In this document: positions 44,082 to 52,715 of the stretch, in pieces
How positions within the stretch are numbered: the first letter of the stretch is position 1
Layout of the letters: every line of letters begins with the position of its first letter
From: Thermoflexus hugenholtzii JAD2
GTDB lineage: Bacteria > Chloroflexota > Anaerolineae > Thermoflexales > Thermoflexaceae
Direction: 5' to 3'
DNA: 64,000 bases
NCBI RefSeq assembly: GCF_900187885.1
Contig: NZ_FYEK01000078.1
Location: 40,809-104,808 of the forward strand
Position numbers and translations under genes: made by a program
The notes under the pieces: model-generated
Database searches by the model: none
Told to the model about the DNA's origin: nothing
What the model saw: the letters and a program-made list of their open reading frames with translations, nothing else

Positions 44082-45635
44082 ATGATCCCGGATCGCAAGG
44101 AAGTCTGGGAACGATTGGCGGAGCCCTGGGATCTGGTGATCGTCGGGGGTGGGATCACCGGGGCGGGGCTGCTCCATGAAGCGGCCCGCCTGGGGTTCCG
44201 GGCGGTGCTCCTGGAGGGACGGGACTTCGCGTGGGGCACCTCTAGCCGCTCCGGCAAGATGGTCCACGGCGGGCTGCGCTACCTGCGCCAGGGACAGGTC
44301 CGCACCACTTGGCTTTCCGTGAGGGAGCGGGAGCGCCTGCTGCGGGCGCTGCCGGGCCTGATCCGGCCCTTGGGCTTCCTGTGGCCCCTTTACGCGGGGG
44401 ATCCCATCGGGCGTCCGGCCGCCGCCTTGGGGCTGTGGATCTACGACGCCTTCGCCGGGCGCCAGGCCCACCGGTATCTCGGGCCGGACGCCCTGCGGAT
44501 CTACGTCCCTCACCTGAACCCGAAAGGCCTCCGTGGGGGCTATCGCTATCTGGACGCCATCACCGATGACGCGCGGCTGGTGCTGCGGGAGATCCAGGCT
44601 GCCGTGGGCCAGGGAGCCCTCGCCCTGAACTACGCCCGGGTGGAAGGCTTCCGACAGACCCGGACGGGCGCCGTCGAGGGTGTTCGGGTCCGCGATGTCC
44701 TGACCGGCCGGGAGGCGGAAGTCCGGGCCCGGGCGGTGGTGAACGCCACCGGCGCCTGGGCGGATCAGCTGCGGGGACAGCTCGGAAGGCCGCCGCGGCT
44801 GCGGCTCCTGCGGGGCAGCCACCTGGTGCTGCCCGGATGGCGGCTTCCCCTCGCCCAGGGGGTAATCCTCCTTCACCCGCAGGATCACCGGCCCCTCTAC
44901 GTCCTCCCCTGGGAAGGTATGGTCCTGGTGGGCACCACCGATGTGGATCACGCCGAGGATCTCGACGCGGAGCCCCGCATCCATCCCGAGGAGTTCGTGT
45001 ATCTGCTGACGGCCCTGCGCCGGGCTTTTCCGGATCTGGATCTCGGTGAACGGGACGTCGTCGCGACCTTCGCCGGGGTGCGGGCGGTGGTGGGGACCGG
45101 GCGTCAGCCGCCATCGCGGGAGCCGCGGGACCACGTCGTGTGGGACGAGGGGATCCTCACGGTGACGGGGGGAAAGCTCACCACCTTCCGGGCGATGGCC
45201 CGGGACGCCCTGCGGGCCCTCCGTCGGCGTCTGCCCGCGCCGGCCCATCCCCCTGCCCCGGAGGAGCCGGAACCTGTGCCGGAGCCCCCGGCCGACCTGG
45301 ACCCGGCGGTGGCGGTCCGTCTGGTCAGCCGGTATGGGCCGGGCATCCTGAGCCGGTGGGCGGAGATCTCTTCGGAGGACCGCGAACGGATCCCGGGGAC
45401 AGAGATCCTCTGGGCGGAGGTGCGCTGGGCGGCCCGGTTCGAGGGGGTGGTGCATCTGGACGATCTGCTCCTGCGCCGGACCCGGCTGGGGCTATGCCTG
45501 CCGGAGGGAGGGCTCCCGTTCCTGCGCCGGCACCGCGCCCGCCTGCAGGCCATGCTGGGCTGGGACGAGGCGCGCTGGGCCTGGGAGGTTCAGCGCTACC
45601 GGCAGATTTGGGAGACCAGTTATCAACCCCCGTAA
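44082..45635 (+). CDS. glpD: FAD-dependent glycerol-3-phosphate dehydrogenase
   Basis: Oxidises sn-glycerol-3-phosphate to dihydroxyacetone phosphate, passing electrons through FAD to the quinone pool. The 517 residues begin with the FAD motif VIVGGGITGAG (about 20-30), then SSRSGKMVHGGLRYLRQG, NATGAWAD, VLVGTTDVDH and VTGGKLTTFR, all GlpD landmarks. The C-terminal cap region is present. Its product DHAP is the backbone used by alkyl-DHAP synthase, which the gene before it resembles. Confidence 0.93.
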   Translation: MIPDRKEVWERLAEPWDLVIVGGGITGAGLLHEAARLGFRAVLLEGRDFAWGTSSRSGKMVHGGLRYLRQGQVRTTWLSVRERERLLRALPGLIRPLGFLWPLYAGDPIGRPAAALGLWIYDAFAGRQAHRYLGPDALRIYVPHLNPKGLRGGYRYLDAITDDARLVLREIQAAVGQGALALNYARVEGFRQTRTGAVEGVRVRDVLTGREAEVRARAVVNATGAWADQLRGQLGRPPRLRLLRGSHLVLPGWRLPLAQGVILLHPQDHRPLYVLPWEGMVLVGTTDVDHAEDLDAEPRIHPEEFVYLLTALRRAFPDLDLGERDVVATFAGVRAVVGTGRQPPSREPRDHVVWDEGILTVTGGKLTTFRAMARDALRALRRRLPAPAHPPAPEEPEPVPEPPADLDPAVAVRLVSRYGPGILSRWAEISSEDRERIPGTEILWAEVRWAARFEGVVHLDDLLLRRTRLGLCLPEGGLPFLRRHRARLQAMLGWDEARWAWEVQRYRQIWETSYQPP

Positions 45636-45957
45636 TGAGGGGCCGGCCCGGTCGAGCCCTCGCGAGACCCAATCCAGATCAAATGTCCCGCGGCCAGCTG
45701 TTGCGCCCCCAAGGAGCGGGCTCCGAGCTCAGCGCACGGTTCAAGCGCCCTGCACCTTGCCTGGACGGATCTTCGCCAAGGTGTTAGGCTAAAGGATAAA
45801 GGGAGGCCTGACAACCCTATCATTCCGATTTGAAAAACAGAGTGGCGTTAGCCGGGTAGCTTGAGGCGGCGGACATCATGGGCGAGGCGGCCGGTCTAAC
45901 GTATCTATCTCCATCCGCTTTCGCTCCCCGGCGAATCGCTGAGCCCGGAAAGGTGGC
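45636..45957. other. Intergenic region without a recognisable gene
   Basis: 322 bases between glpD and the proline-racemase-family gene, AT-richer from about 45780 on. I find no convincing gene, terminator or strong promoter. A frame from 45878 is short and overlaps the next gene in a different phase. Confidence 0.5.
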
Positions 45958-47037
45958 GTGGAGATGCGCGCTTTTGAAAGCACAACCTGGTCACCTCCTC
46001 CGGATTGGCAACGCTTCACCACCATCGATCTGCACGCCGAGGGCGAGCCGCTGCGCGTGCTGGCCACCGGCCTTGACCCGATCCCCGGCTCCACCATCCT
46101 CGATAAGCGCCGCTATGCCCAACAGCACCTGGACGGGCTGCGCCGCGCGCTGATCTTGGAGCCGCGTGGCCATGCCGATATGTATGGCGCGATCATCACC
46201 GAACCCGCCTCGCCCGATAGCGACCTGGGCGTGCTCTTTATGCACAACGAGGGCTGGAGCACCATGTGTGGCCACGGCATCATCGCCCTGGTCACCTGCT
46301 TGCTGGAAACGCGCTTGAGGCCGTCTACTTTCCCCAGCCTGGATTGTGAGCGCCTGGCGGCGAAAGGTGAGCTGCGCATCGATGCGCCGGCCGGCCAGGT
46401 CATCGCGCGAGCCACCTTAGCGCCTGACGGTCAGCGTGTGGCCCGCGTAACCTTCCGCAACGTGCCTTCGTTCGCTTACGCCCTCGACCAGGTGGTCGAC
46501 GTGCCCGGCCTGGGCCGCGTGCGCTACGACCTCGCCTTCGGGGGCGCCTTCTACGCCTACGTGGACGCCGCTGAGATCGGATTGGGGCTGGAGGCCGGCG
46601 ATTATCGCGCCTTGATCGAAGCCGGCATGGCCATCAAGCGGGCGGTGATGGCGACGCGGGAGATCCGCCATCCCTTCGAGCCGGATCTGAGCTTTCTATA
46701 CGGCACGATCATCAGCGGACCGCCGCGCGACCCCGCTCATCAAGCCCGCAACGTATGCATCTTTGCGGAGGGCGAGGTGGATCGTTCGCCTACCGGCACG
46801 GGGGTGAGCGGGCGGGCAGCGCTGGAGTATGCGCGTGGACGCTTGCGGCCGGGTCAGCCTTTCACGATCGAGAGCATCCTGGGCACTACCTTCACCGTCA
46901 CCATTGTGGACGAGGTGAACTTCGGTGGCTTCCCCGCGGTGATCCCCGAAGTCTCCGGGCGAGCCTGGATCACCGGCCGGCATGAGTTCGTGCTGGCACC
47001 TGATGATCCGCTGCGTGATGGATTCTTGCTGCGGTGA
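45958..47037 (+). CDS. Proline racemase-family enzyme, trans-3-hydroxy-L-proline dehydratase-like
   Basis: Cytosolic enzyme of 359 residues. Cys104 (NEGWSTMCGHG) matches the first catalytic Cys of proline racemase. The second Cys of DRSPCGTG is replaced by Thr279 (DRSPTGTG). Family members with this Cys-to-Thr change are trans-3-hydroxy-L-proline dehydratases, forming pyrroline-2-carboxylate, rather than racemases or epimerases. GTG at 45958 is used; ATG at 45964 is possible. Codon choice looks a little different from its neighbours. No other hydroxyproline gene is adjacent, so the role rests on the residue. Confidence 0.82.
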   Translation: MEMRAFESTTWSPPPDWQRFTTIDLHAEGEPLRVLATGLDPIPGSTILDKRRYAQQHLDGLRRALILEPRGHADMYGAIITEPASPDSDLGVLFMHNEGWSTMCGHGIIALVTCLLETRLRPSTFPSLDCERLAAKGELRIDAPAGQVIARATLAPDGQRVARVTFRNVPSFAYALDQVVDVPGLGRVRYDLAFGGAFYAYVDAAEIGLGLEAGDYRALIEAGMAIKRAVMATREIRHPFEPDLSFLYGTIISGPPRDPAHQARNVCIFAEGEVDRSPTGTGVSGRAALEYARGRLRPGQPFTIESILGTTFTVTIVDEVNFGGFPAVIPEVSGRAWITGRHEFVLAPDDPLRDGFLLR

Positions 47038-47051
47038 GCGCGCAATCCAAC

Positions 47052-48266
47052 TTATTCCACCAACCCCGGACGCCTTCCGGGATCCACGCCCCATAGAGGG
47101 TCCCGCCATTGAGCGAGGCGGCGAGCGAGGCTTTGCCGGAGGGAGGCCCAGCGGTCAGGGTCACCCTGGGCATCGATGCGGGCCAGGGCGATGCGCGCCC
47201 AGCGCTGGGCCTCCCGCGGATCCCGATGGGTCCGCTCGTAGTAACGGGCCAGCCGGACCGCCGGCCACACCTCCCCGGGGAACTCCAGGGCCCATGCCTG
47301 CCAGACCCGGGCCGCCTCCTCCAGGCGGCCCATCCGGCGCAACAGGTTCCCCAGGGCGTGCCACGCAGTCCGCCGCAGCTCTGGATCCCCGACCTCCTCC
47401 TCCAGAGCCCGCCGGAAGGCCCGTTCCGCCGCCTCCCAGCGGCCGCTCTCCTGATACCACTGGCCCAGCTGCACCCAGTCCCACCCCTGCACCGCCGGAT
47501 CCCGCTCCGGGTTCTCGAACAGATGGGCCAGGCGGGCGGCCAGGGTCACCATCGAGAGGACGTCCTGACGGTTGTGGCGGAACACCCCCTCCAGCAGATC
47601 CGGATCACGATGTTGCAGGTAGGCCCAATAACGGGAAGGGATCTCGGCGCCCGGCACGTCATCCGGGGAGCGTTCCAGCCCCAGGACAGCCTCCTCCAGG
47701 GCCATCAAGGCGCGGGAAGGCAACCGGCGCCGCCAGAGCCGACGGGCGGTCGGCAGCAAATCCCAGTGCGGCGCATCCAGGCCCCTCCATCGGAGCCCAT
47801 AGCGATTCAGGCGCATCTCGATCAGCGGAAGATCGAAGCCCCGACCGTTGAAGGTCACCAGGCCCTGAACCCCAGTGGTCAACCCGAGAAACGCCTGCCA
47901 GAAGGCGGGCTCCGCCGCCGGATCCGCGAGGAAGAGCTGGCGGAAGACCAGGGCCTCGCCTTCGATCCGGGCGAAGCCGAGGAGGAAGATCATCGTCCCC
48001 GCCCCGCCCACCAGACCGGTGGTCTCCGTGTCCAGAAAGAGCACGCCCTCCGCCGGGATGTCCAGCCAGTCCGGATGGCTGGCCAGGGTGGCCACCGCCC
48101 CCCGGGGGGCAGTCCTCCAGGCCTCCAGGGGAAGGTCCCCATGCCATGCGAACAACGGCAGGGACTCCTCCCACAGCCGGATCCCGCTGTCGGGGAGGCT
48201 GGGAGGCCTTTTCACTTCGGAGGGACGGCCGCGAAGCCGCCGCCAGCGCGCTTCCAGGGATTCCAC
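47052..48266 (-). CDS. YprB-like RNase H-fold exonuclease with C-terminal TPR region
   Basis: Protein of 404 residues. The DEDD-type exonuclease domain (about 74-260) has FLDTETTGL with Asp79 and Glu81, FNGRGFDLPLIE with Asp145 and HNRQDVLSM. From about 265 to 390, helical repeats (GQWYQESGRWEAAERAFRRA and similar) look like TPRs and probably bind a partner. The start is GTG at 48266 with GGGAG upstream. It lies 22 bases after serS on the same strand, so the two may be co-transcribed. DNA or RNA as substrate is not evident. Confidence 0.85.
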   Translation of the reverse strand: MESLEARWRRLRGRPSEVKRPPSLPDSGIRLWEESLPLFAWHGDLPLEAWRTAPRGAVATLASHPDWLDIPAEGVLFLDTETTGLVGGAGTMIFLLGFARIEGEALVFRQLFLADPAAEPAFWQAFLGLTTGVQGLVTFNGRGFDLPLIEMRLNRYGLRWRGLDAPHWDLLPTARRLWRRRLPSRALMALEEAVLGLERSPDDVPGAEIPSRYWAYLQHRDPDLLEGVFRHNRQDVLSMVTLAARLAHLFENPERDPAVQGWDWVQLGQWYQESGRWEAAERAFRRALEEEVGDPELRRTAWHALGNLLRRMGRLEEAARVWQAWALEFPGEVWPAVRLARYYERTHRDPREAQRWARIALARIDAQGDPDRWASLRQSLARRLAQWRDPLWGVDPGRRPGLVE

Positions 48267-48288
48267 GTGTATGCGCTCCCGGATTCAA

Positions 48289-49593
48289 TCAACCATCCTC
48301 GGCCCTTCCCTCGCTTCCCTTCGGGCCGCGCAGCACTTCCACGCCCATATACGGCCGGAGGACCTCCGGGACGACGATGCTGCCGTCCCGCTGCTGGTAG
48401 TTCTCCATGATGGCGATCACCGTGCGGGGCAGGCCCAGCCCGGAGCCGTTGAGGGTGTGCACGTAGCGGGGCCGAGCCCCGGGACGGGGACGGTAGCGGA
48501 GGTTGGCCCGCCGGGCCTGGAAGTCCTCGGTGTTGCTCACCGAGCTCACCTCCAGCCACTCCCCGCACCCGGCGGCGTAGACCTCCACGTCGTAGGTCTT
48601 CGCTGCGGCGAACCCCAGATCGCCGGTGCAAATCTCCACCACCCGGGTGGGCAGCCCCAGGCGCCGGCACGTGTCCACCACGTCCTCCACCATCTTCTCC
48701 AGCTCCAGATAGGAGGTCTCCGGCGTGGTGAACTTGTAAAGCTCCACCTTGTCGAACTGATGCCCGCGCTTGATCCCCCGCACATCCCGCCCGGCCGACA
48801 TCCGCTCTCGGCGGAAGCAGGGCGTGTAGGCCACGTAGTAAAGGGGCAGCTGGTCGGCCTCCAGGATCTCATCCCGATGCAGGTTGGTGAGCGGGACCTC
48901 TGCCGTGGGGACCAGCCAGAGGTCATCCTCCACATCGTGGTAGAGATTGTCCTCGAATTTGGGAAGCTGCCCGGCGCCCACCAGGGCCTCGCGCTTGACC
49001 ACGAAGGGGACATAGACCTCCGTGTAGCCATGGACCTGGGTGTGGAGGTCCAGGAGCCAGCTGATCAGGGCGCGCTCCAGGCGGGCGCCCAGCCCCCACA
49101 GCACGTAGAACCGGCTGCCCGCCAGCTTGACCCCGCGCTCGAAGTCGATGAGGCCCAGGCGAGGCCCCAGCTCCCAGTGCGGCAGCGGAGTGAAGTCGAA
49201 CTCCGGGAGCTCCCCCTCCACCCGCACCACCCGGTTGGCGGATTCGTCGGGGCCCACCGGGACGCTGGGATGGGGGATGTTGGGGAACCAGAGCAACAGC
49301 TCCTCTCGCCGGGCCCCCAGATCCCGCAGCCGGGCCTCGGCTTCCGTCAGGCGCTCCCCCAACGCCCGCATCTCGGCGATGCGGGCTTCTCGCTCGGGTC
49401 CGGGAGGCATCTTGGCGATCTCCCGGGAGACCTGGTTGCGCACCGCCCGCAGCCGCTCCACCTCCTGCAGCATCGCCCGATAGGCTTCGTCCAGCTCCAG
49501 GAAGCGATCCACCCGCTCCGGCGACTCCCCCCGATGACGCAGCGCCTCCCGGATCTCCTCCGGGTTCCGTCGGATGCGCTCGATGTCCAGCAT
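48289..49593 (-). CDS. serS: Serine-tRNA ligase
   Basis: Charges tRNA-Ser. The 434-residue protein has the N-terminal coiled-coil arm (about 28-105) and the class II catalytic core: motif 2 [14 protein letters not shown] and motif 3 [19 protein letters not shown] at 49593 ([11 protein letters not shown]) gives the canonical N-terminus; an open frame back to 49650 is ignored. Full length and intact. Confidence 0.96.
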   Translation of the reverse strand: MLDIERIRRNPEEIREALRHRGESPERVDRFLELDEAYRAMLQEVERLRAVRNQVSREIAKMPPGPEREARIAEMRALGERLTEAEARLRDLGARREELLLWFPNIPHPSVPVGPDESANRVVRVEGELPEFDFTPLPHWELGPRLGLIDFERGVKLAGSRFYVLWGLGARLERALISWLLDLHTQVHGYTEVYVPFVVKREALVGAGQLPKFEDNLYHDVEDDLWLVPTAEVPLTNLHRDEILEADQLPLYYVAYTPCFRRERMSAGRDVRGIKRGHQFDKVELYKFTTPETSYLELEKMVEDVVDTCRRLGLPTRVVEICTGDLGFAAAKTYDVEVYAAGCGEWLEVSSVSNTEDFQARRANLRYRPRPGARPRYVHTLNGSGLGLPRTVIAIMENYQQRDGSIVVPEVLRPYMGVEVLRGPKGSEGRAEDG

Positions 49594-49860
49594 CCCGCTC
49601 TCACCCCGACACGTGGATCCTGTCCGCCATAACCATAAATCCGGCCCCATCCCCCGTCAAGGCACGTCCCCGCCTTCCCGAACAGCCGGGAATGTGATGA
49701 AAGGCCATCGCTCCTTCCGAAGCCCACCCAACCCGTTCCCTTCAGGCAACGCGGGATCCCATCGGATCCCCTCTGTATCCAGAGCCCTCCCCTGCGGATC
49801 CAGGAAAATCATCGATCACGCACAGAACGCAAAGATGGAAGTTATAAAAACGTAAAGCAC
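49594..49860. other. Divergent intergenic region, serS leader
   Basis: Lies between serS (minus) and the DUF4870 gene (plus). It contains several GGATCC hexamers and GC-rich hairpins on the serS side and an AT-rich stretch near 49840-49860. A serS promoter is likely in the AT-rich part, but no clear -35/-10 pair is seen. No convincing T-box motif. Confidence 0.5.
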
Positions 49861-49888
49861 TTGCATGGACGTCTCCCATCTGTAAAAT
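49861..49888 (+). promoter_or_regulatory. Promoter of the DUF4870 gene
   Basis: TTGCAT (49861-49866), 16-base spacer, TAAAAT (49883-49888), in an AT-rich stretch 35 bases before the ATG. Confidence 0.6.
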
Positions 49889-49922
49889 AGAGGCAGGAGG
49901 AAAATCCTGTGTGGAGGTTTCC

Positions 49923-50276
49923 ATGTTGGTCAATCCTCGAAAGGCGTCGGCGGAGGAGGCGGGGGATCAGGATCGTTTGATGGCCCTGCTGGCTTACATC
50001 ATCGGGATCATCGTCCCTCTGATCATCCTGCTCACGGACATGAAGAATCGTCCCTTCCAGCGGTATCACGCCGTTCAGGCCTTGGTGGCCCAGGTGGCCC
50101 TGATGGTGATCTTCTTCGCCCTAGGGCTGATCCCCATCATTGGCTGCATCGCGCCCCTGCTCGGCTTGGCCGCCTTCGCGCTCTTCATCTATTACGCGAT
50201 CCAGGCCTACCAGGGCTATTACTTCGAGATCCCGGTGGTGACCGCCTTCGCCCGCCAGCAGGGATGGATCGTCTGA
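49923..50276 (+). CDS. DUF4870-type small membrane protein
   Basis: Membrane protein of 117 residues. It has a short hydrophilic lead (DQDRLMALLAY), a first membrane segment (IIGIIVPLIILL), the polar turn TDMKNRPFQRYHAVQA and two further segments with PIIGCIAPLLGLAAFALF between them. This is the usual pattern of the family, whose function is unknown. ATG at 49923 has TGGAGG upstream. It stands alone, convergent with the GTPase gene. Confidence 0.85.
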   Translation: MLVNPRKASAEEAGDQDRLMALLAYIIGIIVPLIILLTDMKNRPFQRYHAVQALVAQVALMVIFFALGLIPIIGCIAPLLGLAAFALFIYYAIQAYQGYYFEIPVVTAFARQQGWIV

Positions 50277-50302
50277 TTCGGGGATGCATTCGTGTCATCC
50301 AT

Positions 50303-51184
50303 CTATTCGGGTTCAGGGCGGGTGGCGCGCAGGGCGACGCCGGCCAGGGTTCGGAAGAGCTCCGCCACCCCGATCCCGGTTACACACGAGGTCTCCACGT
50401 AGGGGGTGCCCCAGGCCCGGGCCAGGGCCTCGGCCTCCCCGCGGGAGACCTCCCGCGGCAGATCCGCTTTGTTCCCCACCAGGAGCAGCGGGATGGACCC
50501 CGCATGGGCACGGAGCTCCTGCCACCAGCGGATCAGCTGATAGAACGAAAGGCGGTTGCTCAGATCGAACACCAGCGCGCCGGCCGCTGCGCCCCGATAG
50601 AAGAGATCCCGAAACGCCGCGAAGCGCCGCTGCCCCCCCACATCCCAGACCACCAGCCGGACCGCCATCCCCTCCACCTCCACCGGGCACACGTGGATGT
50701 CCACCCCCACGGTCATCCGGCGGCGGGGCTCGAAGGCCCCGTGCAGGTAGCAGTGGACCAACGAGGTCTTGCCGACGGTGGCCTCGCCGGCCAGCAGCAC
50801 CTTGCGCACCGGAACCGCCGGCTTTGAATCCATCGGTCGGTCCGAGAGCAGCTCCCGGAGCCGGGGCCATGGGAACGAAGCGGGGAGGATCCAGTCCCAC
50901 GGCCCTTCCGGGATCGGTTCCGCCCGGGCCGCTTGAGGGCTCACCCGGATCACCAACGGGGGCCTTGGGCGCTGCTTCCACTGAGCCGCCCATGCCTCCG
51001 ACATCTCCTCCGCGGCAACCAGGACAGCGGCGAGGGAGCCTTCGGGGAGGGCGAGGGAGTCCGCCTCCTCAGGGGAGCAGGCCAGCACCTCCCACTCCGG
51101 CGACAGGGCCTCCAGGAGGTCTGCCAGCCCGAGGGGTTCCGCCTCCCGGATCACCACCAGGATCCGACCGCCGGGTTCCGCCAT
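50303..51184 (-). CDS. Ras-like small GTPase with an N-terminal pseudo-receiver domain
   Basis: Switch protein of 293 residues. Residues about 5-115 resemble a response-regulator receiver fold, but the phosphorylatable Asp is absent (AAVLVAAEEM), so this is probably a docking domain. Residues about 125-290 are a Rab/Ras-like GTPase: G1 GEATVGKTS (133-141), Thr158 of G2, G3 DVGGQ (181-185), G4 NKAD (238-241) and G5 ETSC (264-267). It is last in a tight set with two roadblock-domain proteins. Such proteins, as with MglB for MglA, commonly regulate bacterial Ras-like GTPases. The output is unknown. Confidence 0.88.
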   Translation of the reverse strand: MAEPGGRILVVIREAEPLGLADLLEALSPEWEVLACSPEEADSLALPEGSLAAVLVAAEEMSEAWAAQWKQRPRPPLVIRVSPQAARAEPIPEGPWDWILPASFPWPRLRELLSDRPMDSKPAVPVRKVLLAGEATVGKTSLVHCYLHGAFEPRRRMTVGVDIHVCPVEVEGMAVRLVVWDVGGQRRFAAFRDLFYRGAAAGALVFDLSNRLSFYQLIRWWQELRAHAGSIPLLLVGNKADLPREVSRGEAEALARAWGTPYVETSCVTGIGVAELFRTLAGVALRATRPEPE

Positions 51185-51193
51185 CCCGCGCCC

Positions 51194-51466
51194 TCAGAAC
51201 AGCATATCCGTGAGATCCCGCTCGCGGAGCAGACGCCGGCGCCACGCGTGGATCTGGGGCACGATGAAAGGGAGCAGGCGCATGCAGTAATAGGGCGGGA
51301 TGATGGGAACGCCAACGAGATCCCCGAAGGTGATGAGCATGAAGAGGTGCTCCATGGATCCCCGCTGGCGGAGGTGCGCCCGCACCATATCGTGCAGCGC
51401 CATCCCGTAAAGGATCTCCCCGATGGCCCGCCCCAGGTTACGCATCCGATCCCACGCCACCGTCAT
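51194..51466 (-). CDS. Small uncharacterised protein of the GTPase module
   Basis: Product of 90 residues, family not recognised. The N-terminal half is amphipathic (MRNLGRAIGEILYGMALHDM). The middle has a hydrophobic stretch (LFMLITFGDLVGVPIIPPYY) and the C-terminus is basic. It may associate with the membrane. ATG at 51466 has GGGAGGG upstream. The 9-base gap to the GTPase gene and the 34-base gap to the roadblock-fusion gene make it a fixed part of this operon, perhaps an effector or membrane anchor. Confidence 0.75.
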   Translation of the reverse strand: MTVAWDRMRNLGRAIGEILYGMALHDMVRAHLRQRGSMEHLFMLITFGDLVGVPIIPPYYCMRLLPFIVPQIHAWRRRLLRERDLTDMLF

Positions 51467-51500
51467 CGCCCGGCCCTCCCTTCCGCGCAGATCCCGCCGC

Positions 51501-52673
51501 TCATCCTATGGCCAGATCCGGCCGTGGCCCCTCCTCCACTCGGAGGGGCGTCTGATACCAGCGCACCGCCTCCCCCAGGCGGGCCCGCATCTGCCAGCCC
51601 AGGCTCTTGGGGGCCGCCTCGATGGCCTGGCGGAGCCGCTCCAGCCGCCGCTGGACCCGCTCCCGCTCCGCGGCCTCCCAGCCGGCGATGACCCGGGCCG
51701 CCCGCTCAATGTTCATTGTGACCGTGCGATACCAACCCCAGTCGTCAGCGCAAAGGGCGACGATGGCCCGCAGGTCCACCGCCTCCGCCTGTTCCCCCTC
51801 CACGACCTCATGGTCCAGCAGGAGGACGGCGATCTCCAGGAGGTCCGCCTCCCCAGCCTCCACGGCCTGCAGACGGGAGAGCAGGAGATACGCCGGGGGC
51901 AGCGTAACCTCCTCCCGGGTCAGAACGGAGGCGAACTCCAGGCGATGATACATCTCGTAAGCGTCCAGGAAGATGTCCACCGGCCATCCGGTCTCCGGCT
52001 TGCGAAAGTGCAGGCGTCGGGCGCCGTAGAAGGCGTTGAACCGGGTGAAGGGCTCATACCCCTGATCCTGCAGGAAGGCCTCCACGGCCCGCCGCTCGCG
52101 GGAGGCCCCCGCCAGCTCCAGCCCAATGAAAGCCGGGACCGGCAGATACCGGAGGGCAGAGGGACAATGATAAGCGATGCCGATGCTCCCCAGCAGCCGC
52201 AGGGTGATCCCCTGCGCTCGGGCGGCCTCCACCAGACGCCGGCCCTCCTGGACCAGATCCTGGATCACCGGGGAGACCCGCGGGACGGCAGGGCGAGGCC
52301 GGCGGGGAGCGGCCGGCCGCTCTGAGCGCTCCCTCAACGCCGCGGTCAGCGAGCGGACCACCGGGCCCAGGGCCAGGTTCAACAGCGGAAGGTTCACGGA
52401 ACGAGCGCAGCAGAGGGCCAGGAAGCCGCCGGGCAGTCGTCGGAGGATCAGACGGCCTCCGGTGAACACCAAATCAACCTCCTGGATGCGCCGTCGGGAG
52501 GTCTCCAGGGCCTCCATGGTCCGGGCGGCGATGCGCACCGCAGAGGCCAGGGCCTCCAGGGCGTAACGCTCCGGGAGCGTGTGGGCCAGGATCGTCCCCT
52601 CCTCCGTGAACAGGATCCCGCCCTCCACGCCTGGGATGGCGTTCACCTCCTGCAACGCCTCCTCCACTCCCAT
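51501..52673 (-). CDS. Roadblock/LC7 domain fused to a nucleotidyltransferase-like domain
   Basis: Two-part protein of 390 residues. Residues about 1-115 form a roadblock/LC7 domain (EEALQEVNAIPGVEGGILF, then GGFLALCCARSVNLPLLNLA), the type of small domain that binds Ras-like GTPases. After a Pro/Arg linker, residues about 135-370 resemble an NTP-transferase-fold protein: LRLLGSIGIAYHC near 155-167, ARRLHFRKPETGWPVDIFLD and LPPAYLLLSRLQAVEAGEAD. The conserved Asp of WPVDIFLD is a candidate metal ligand, but I cannot confirm a full active site. It sits between the DUF4388 protein and the 90-residue protein. Confidence 0.8.
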   Translation of the reverse strand: MGVEEALQEVNAIPGVEGGILFTEEGTILAHTLPERYALEALASAVRIAARTMEALETSRRRIQEVDLVFTGGRLILRRLPGGFLALCCARSVNLPLLNLALGPVVRSLTAALRERSERPAAPRRPRPAVPRVSPVIQDLVQEGRRLVEAARAQGITLRLLGSIGIAYHCPSALRYLPVPAFIGLELAGASRERRAVEAFLQDQGYEPFTRFNAFYGARRLHFRKPETGWPVDIFLDAYEMYHRLEFASVLTREEVTLPPAYLLLSRLQAVEAGEADLLEIAVLLLDHEVVEGEQAEAVDLRAIVALCADDWGWYRTVTMNIERAARVIAGWEAAERERVQRRLERLRQAIEAAPKSLGWQMRARLGEAVRWYQTPLRVEEGPRPDLAIG

Positions 52674-52715
52674 CCTCTGCCCCCTTTCCCCACACGAGAA
52701 GTCGACCCTCGGGGC

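Noticed and set aside
43314..45455. Open frame of 713 codons on the minus strand across the FAD oxidase and glpD
   Set aside because: Antisense shadow of two well-supported enzymes, low-complexity translation.
49594..49860. Possible T-box leader for serS
   Set aside because: A stretch near 49750 on the minus strand reads GATGGGATCCCGCG, loosely like the T-box antiterminator core, but bases are inserted, no stem I with a serine specifier is apparent and no terminator pair is seen.
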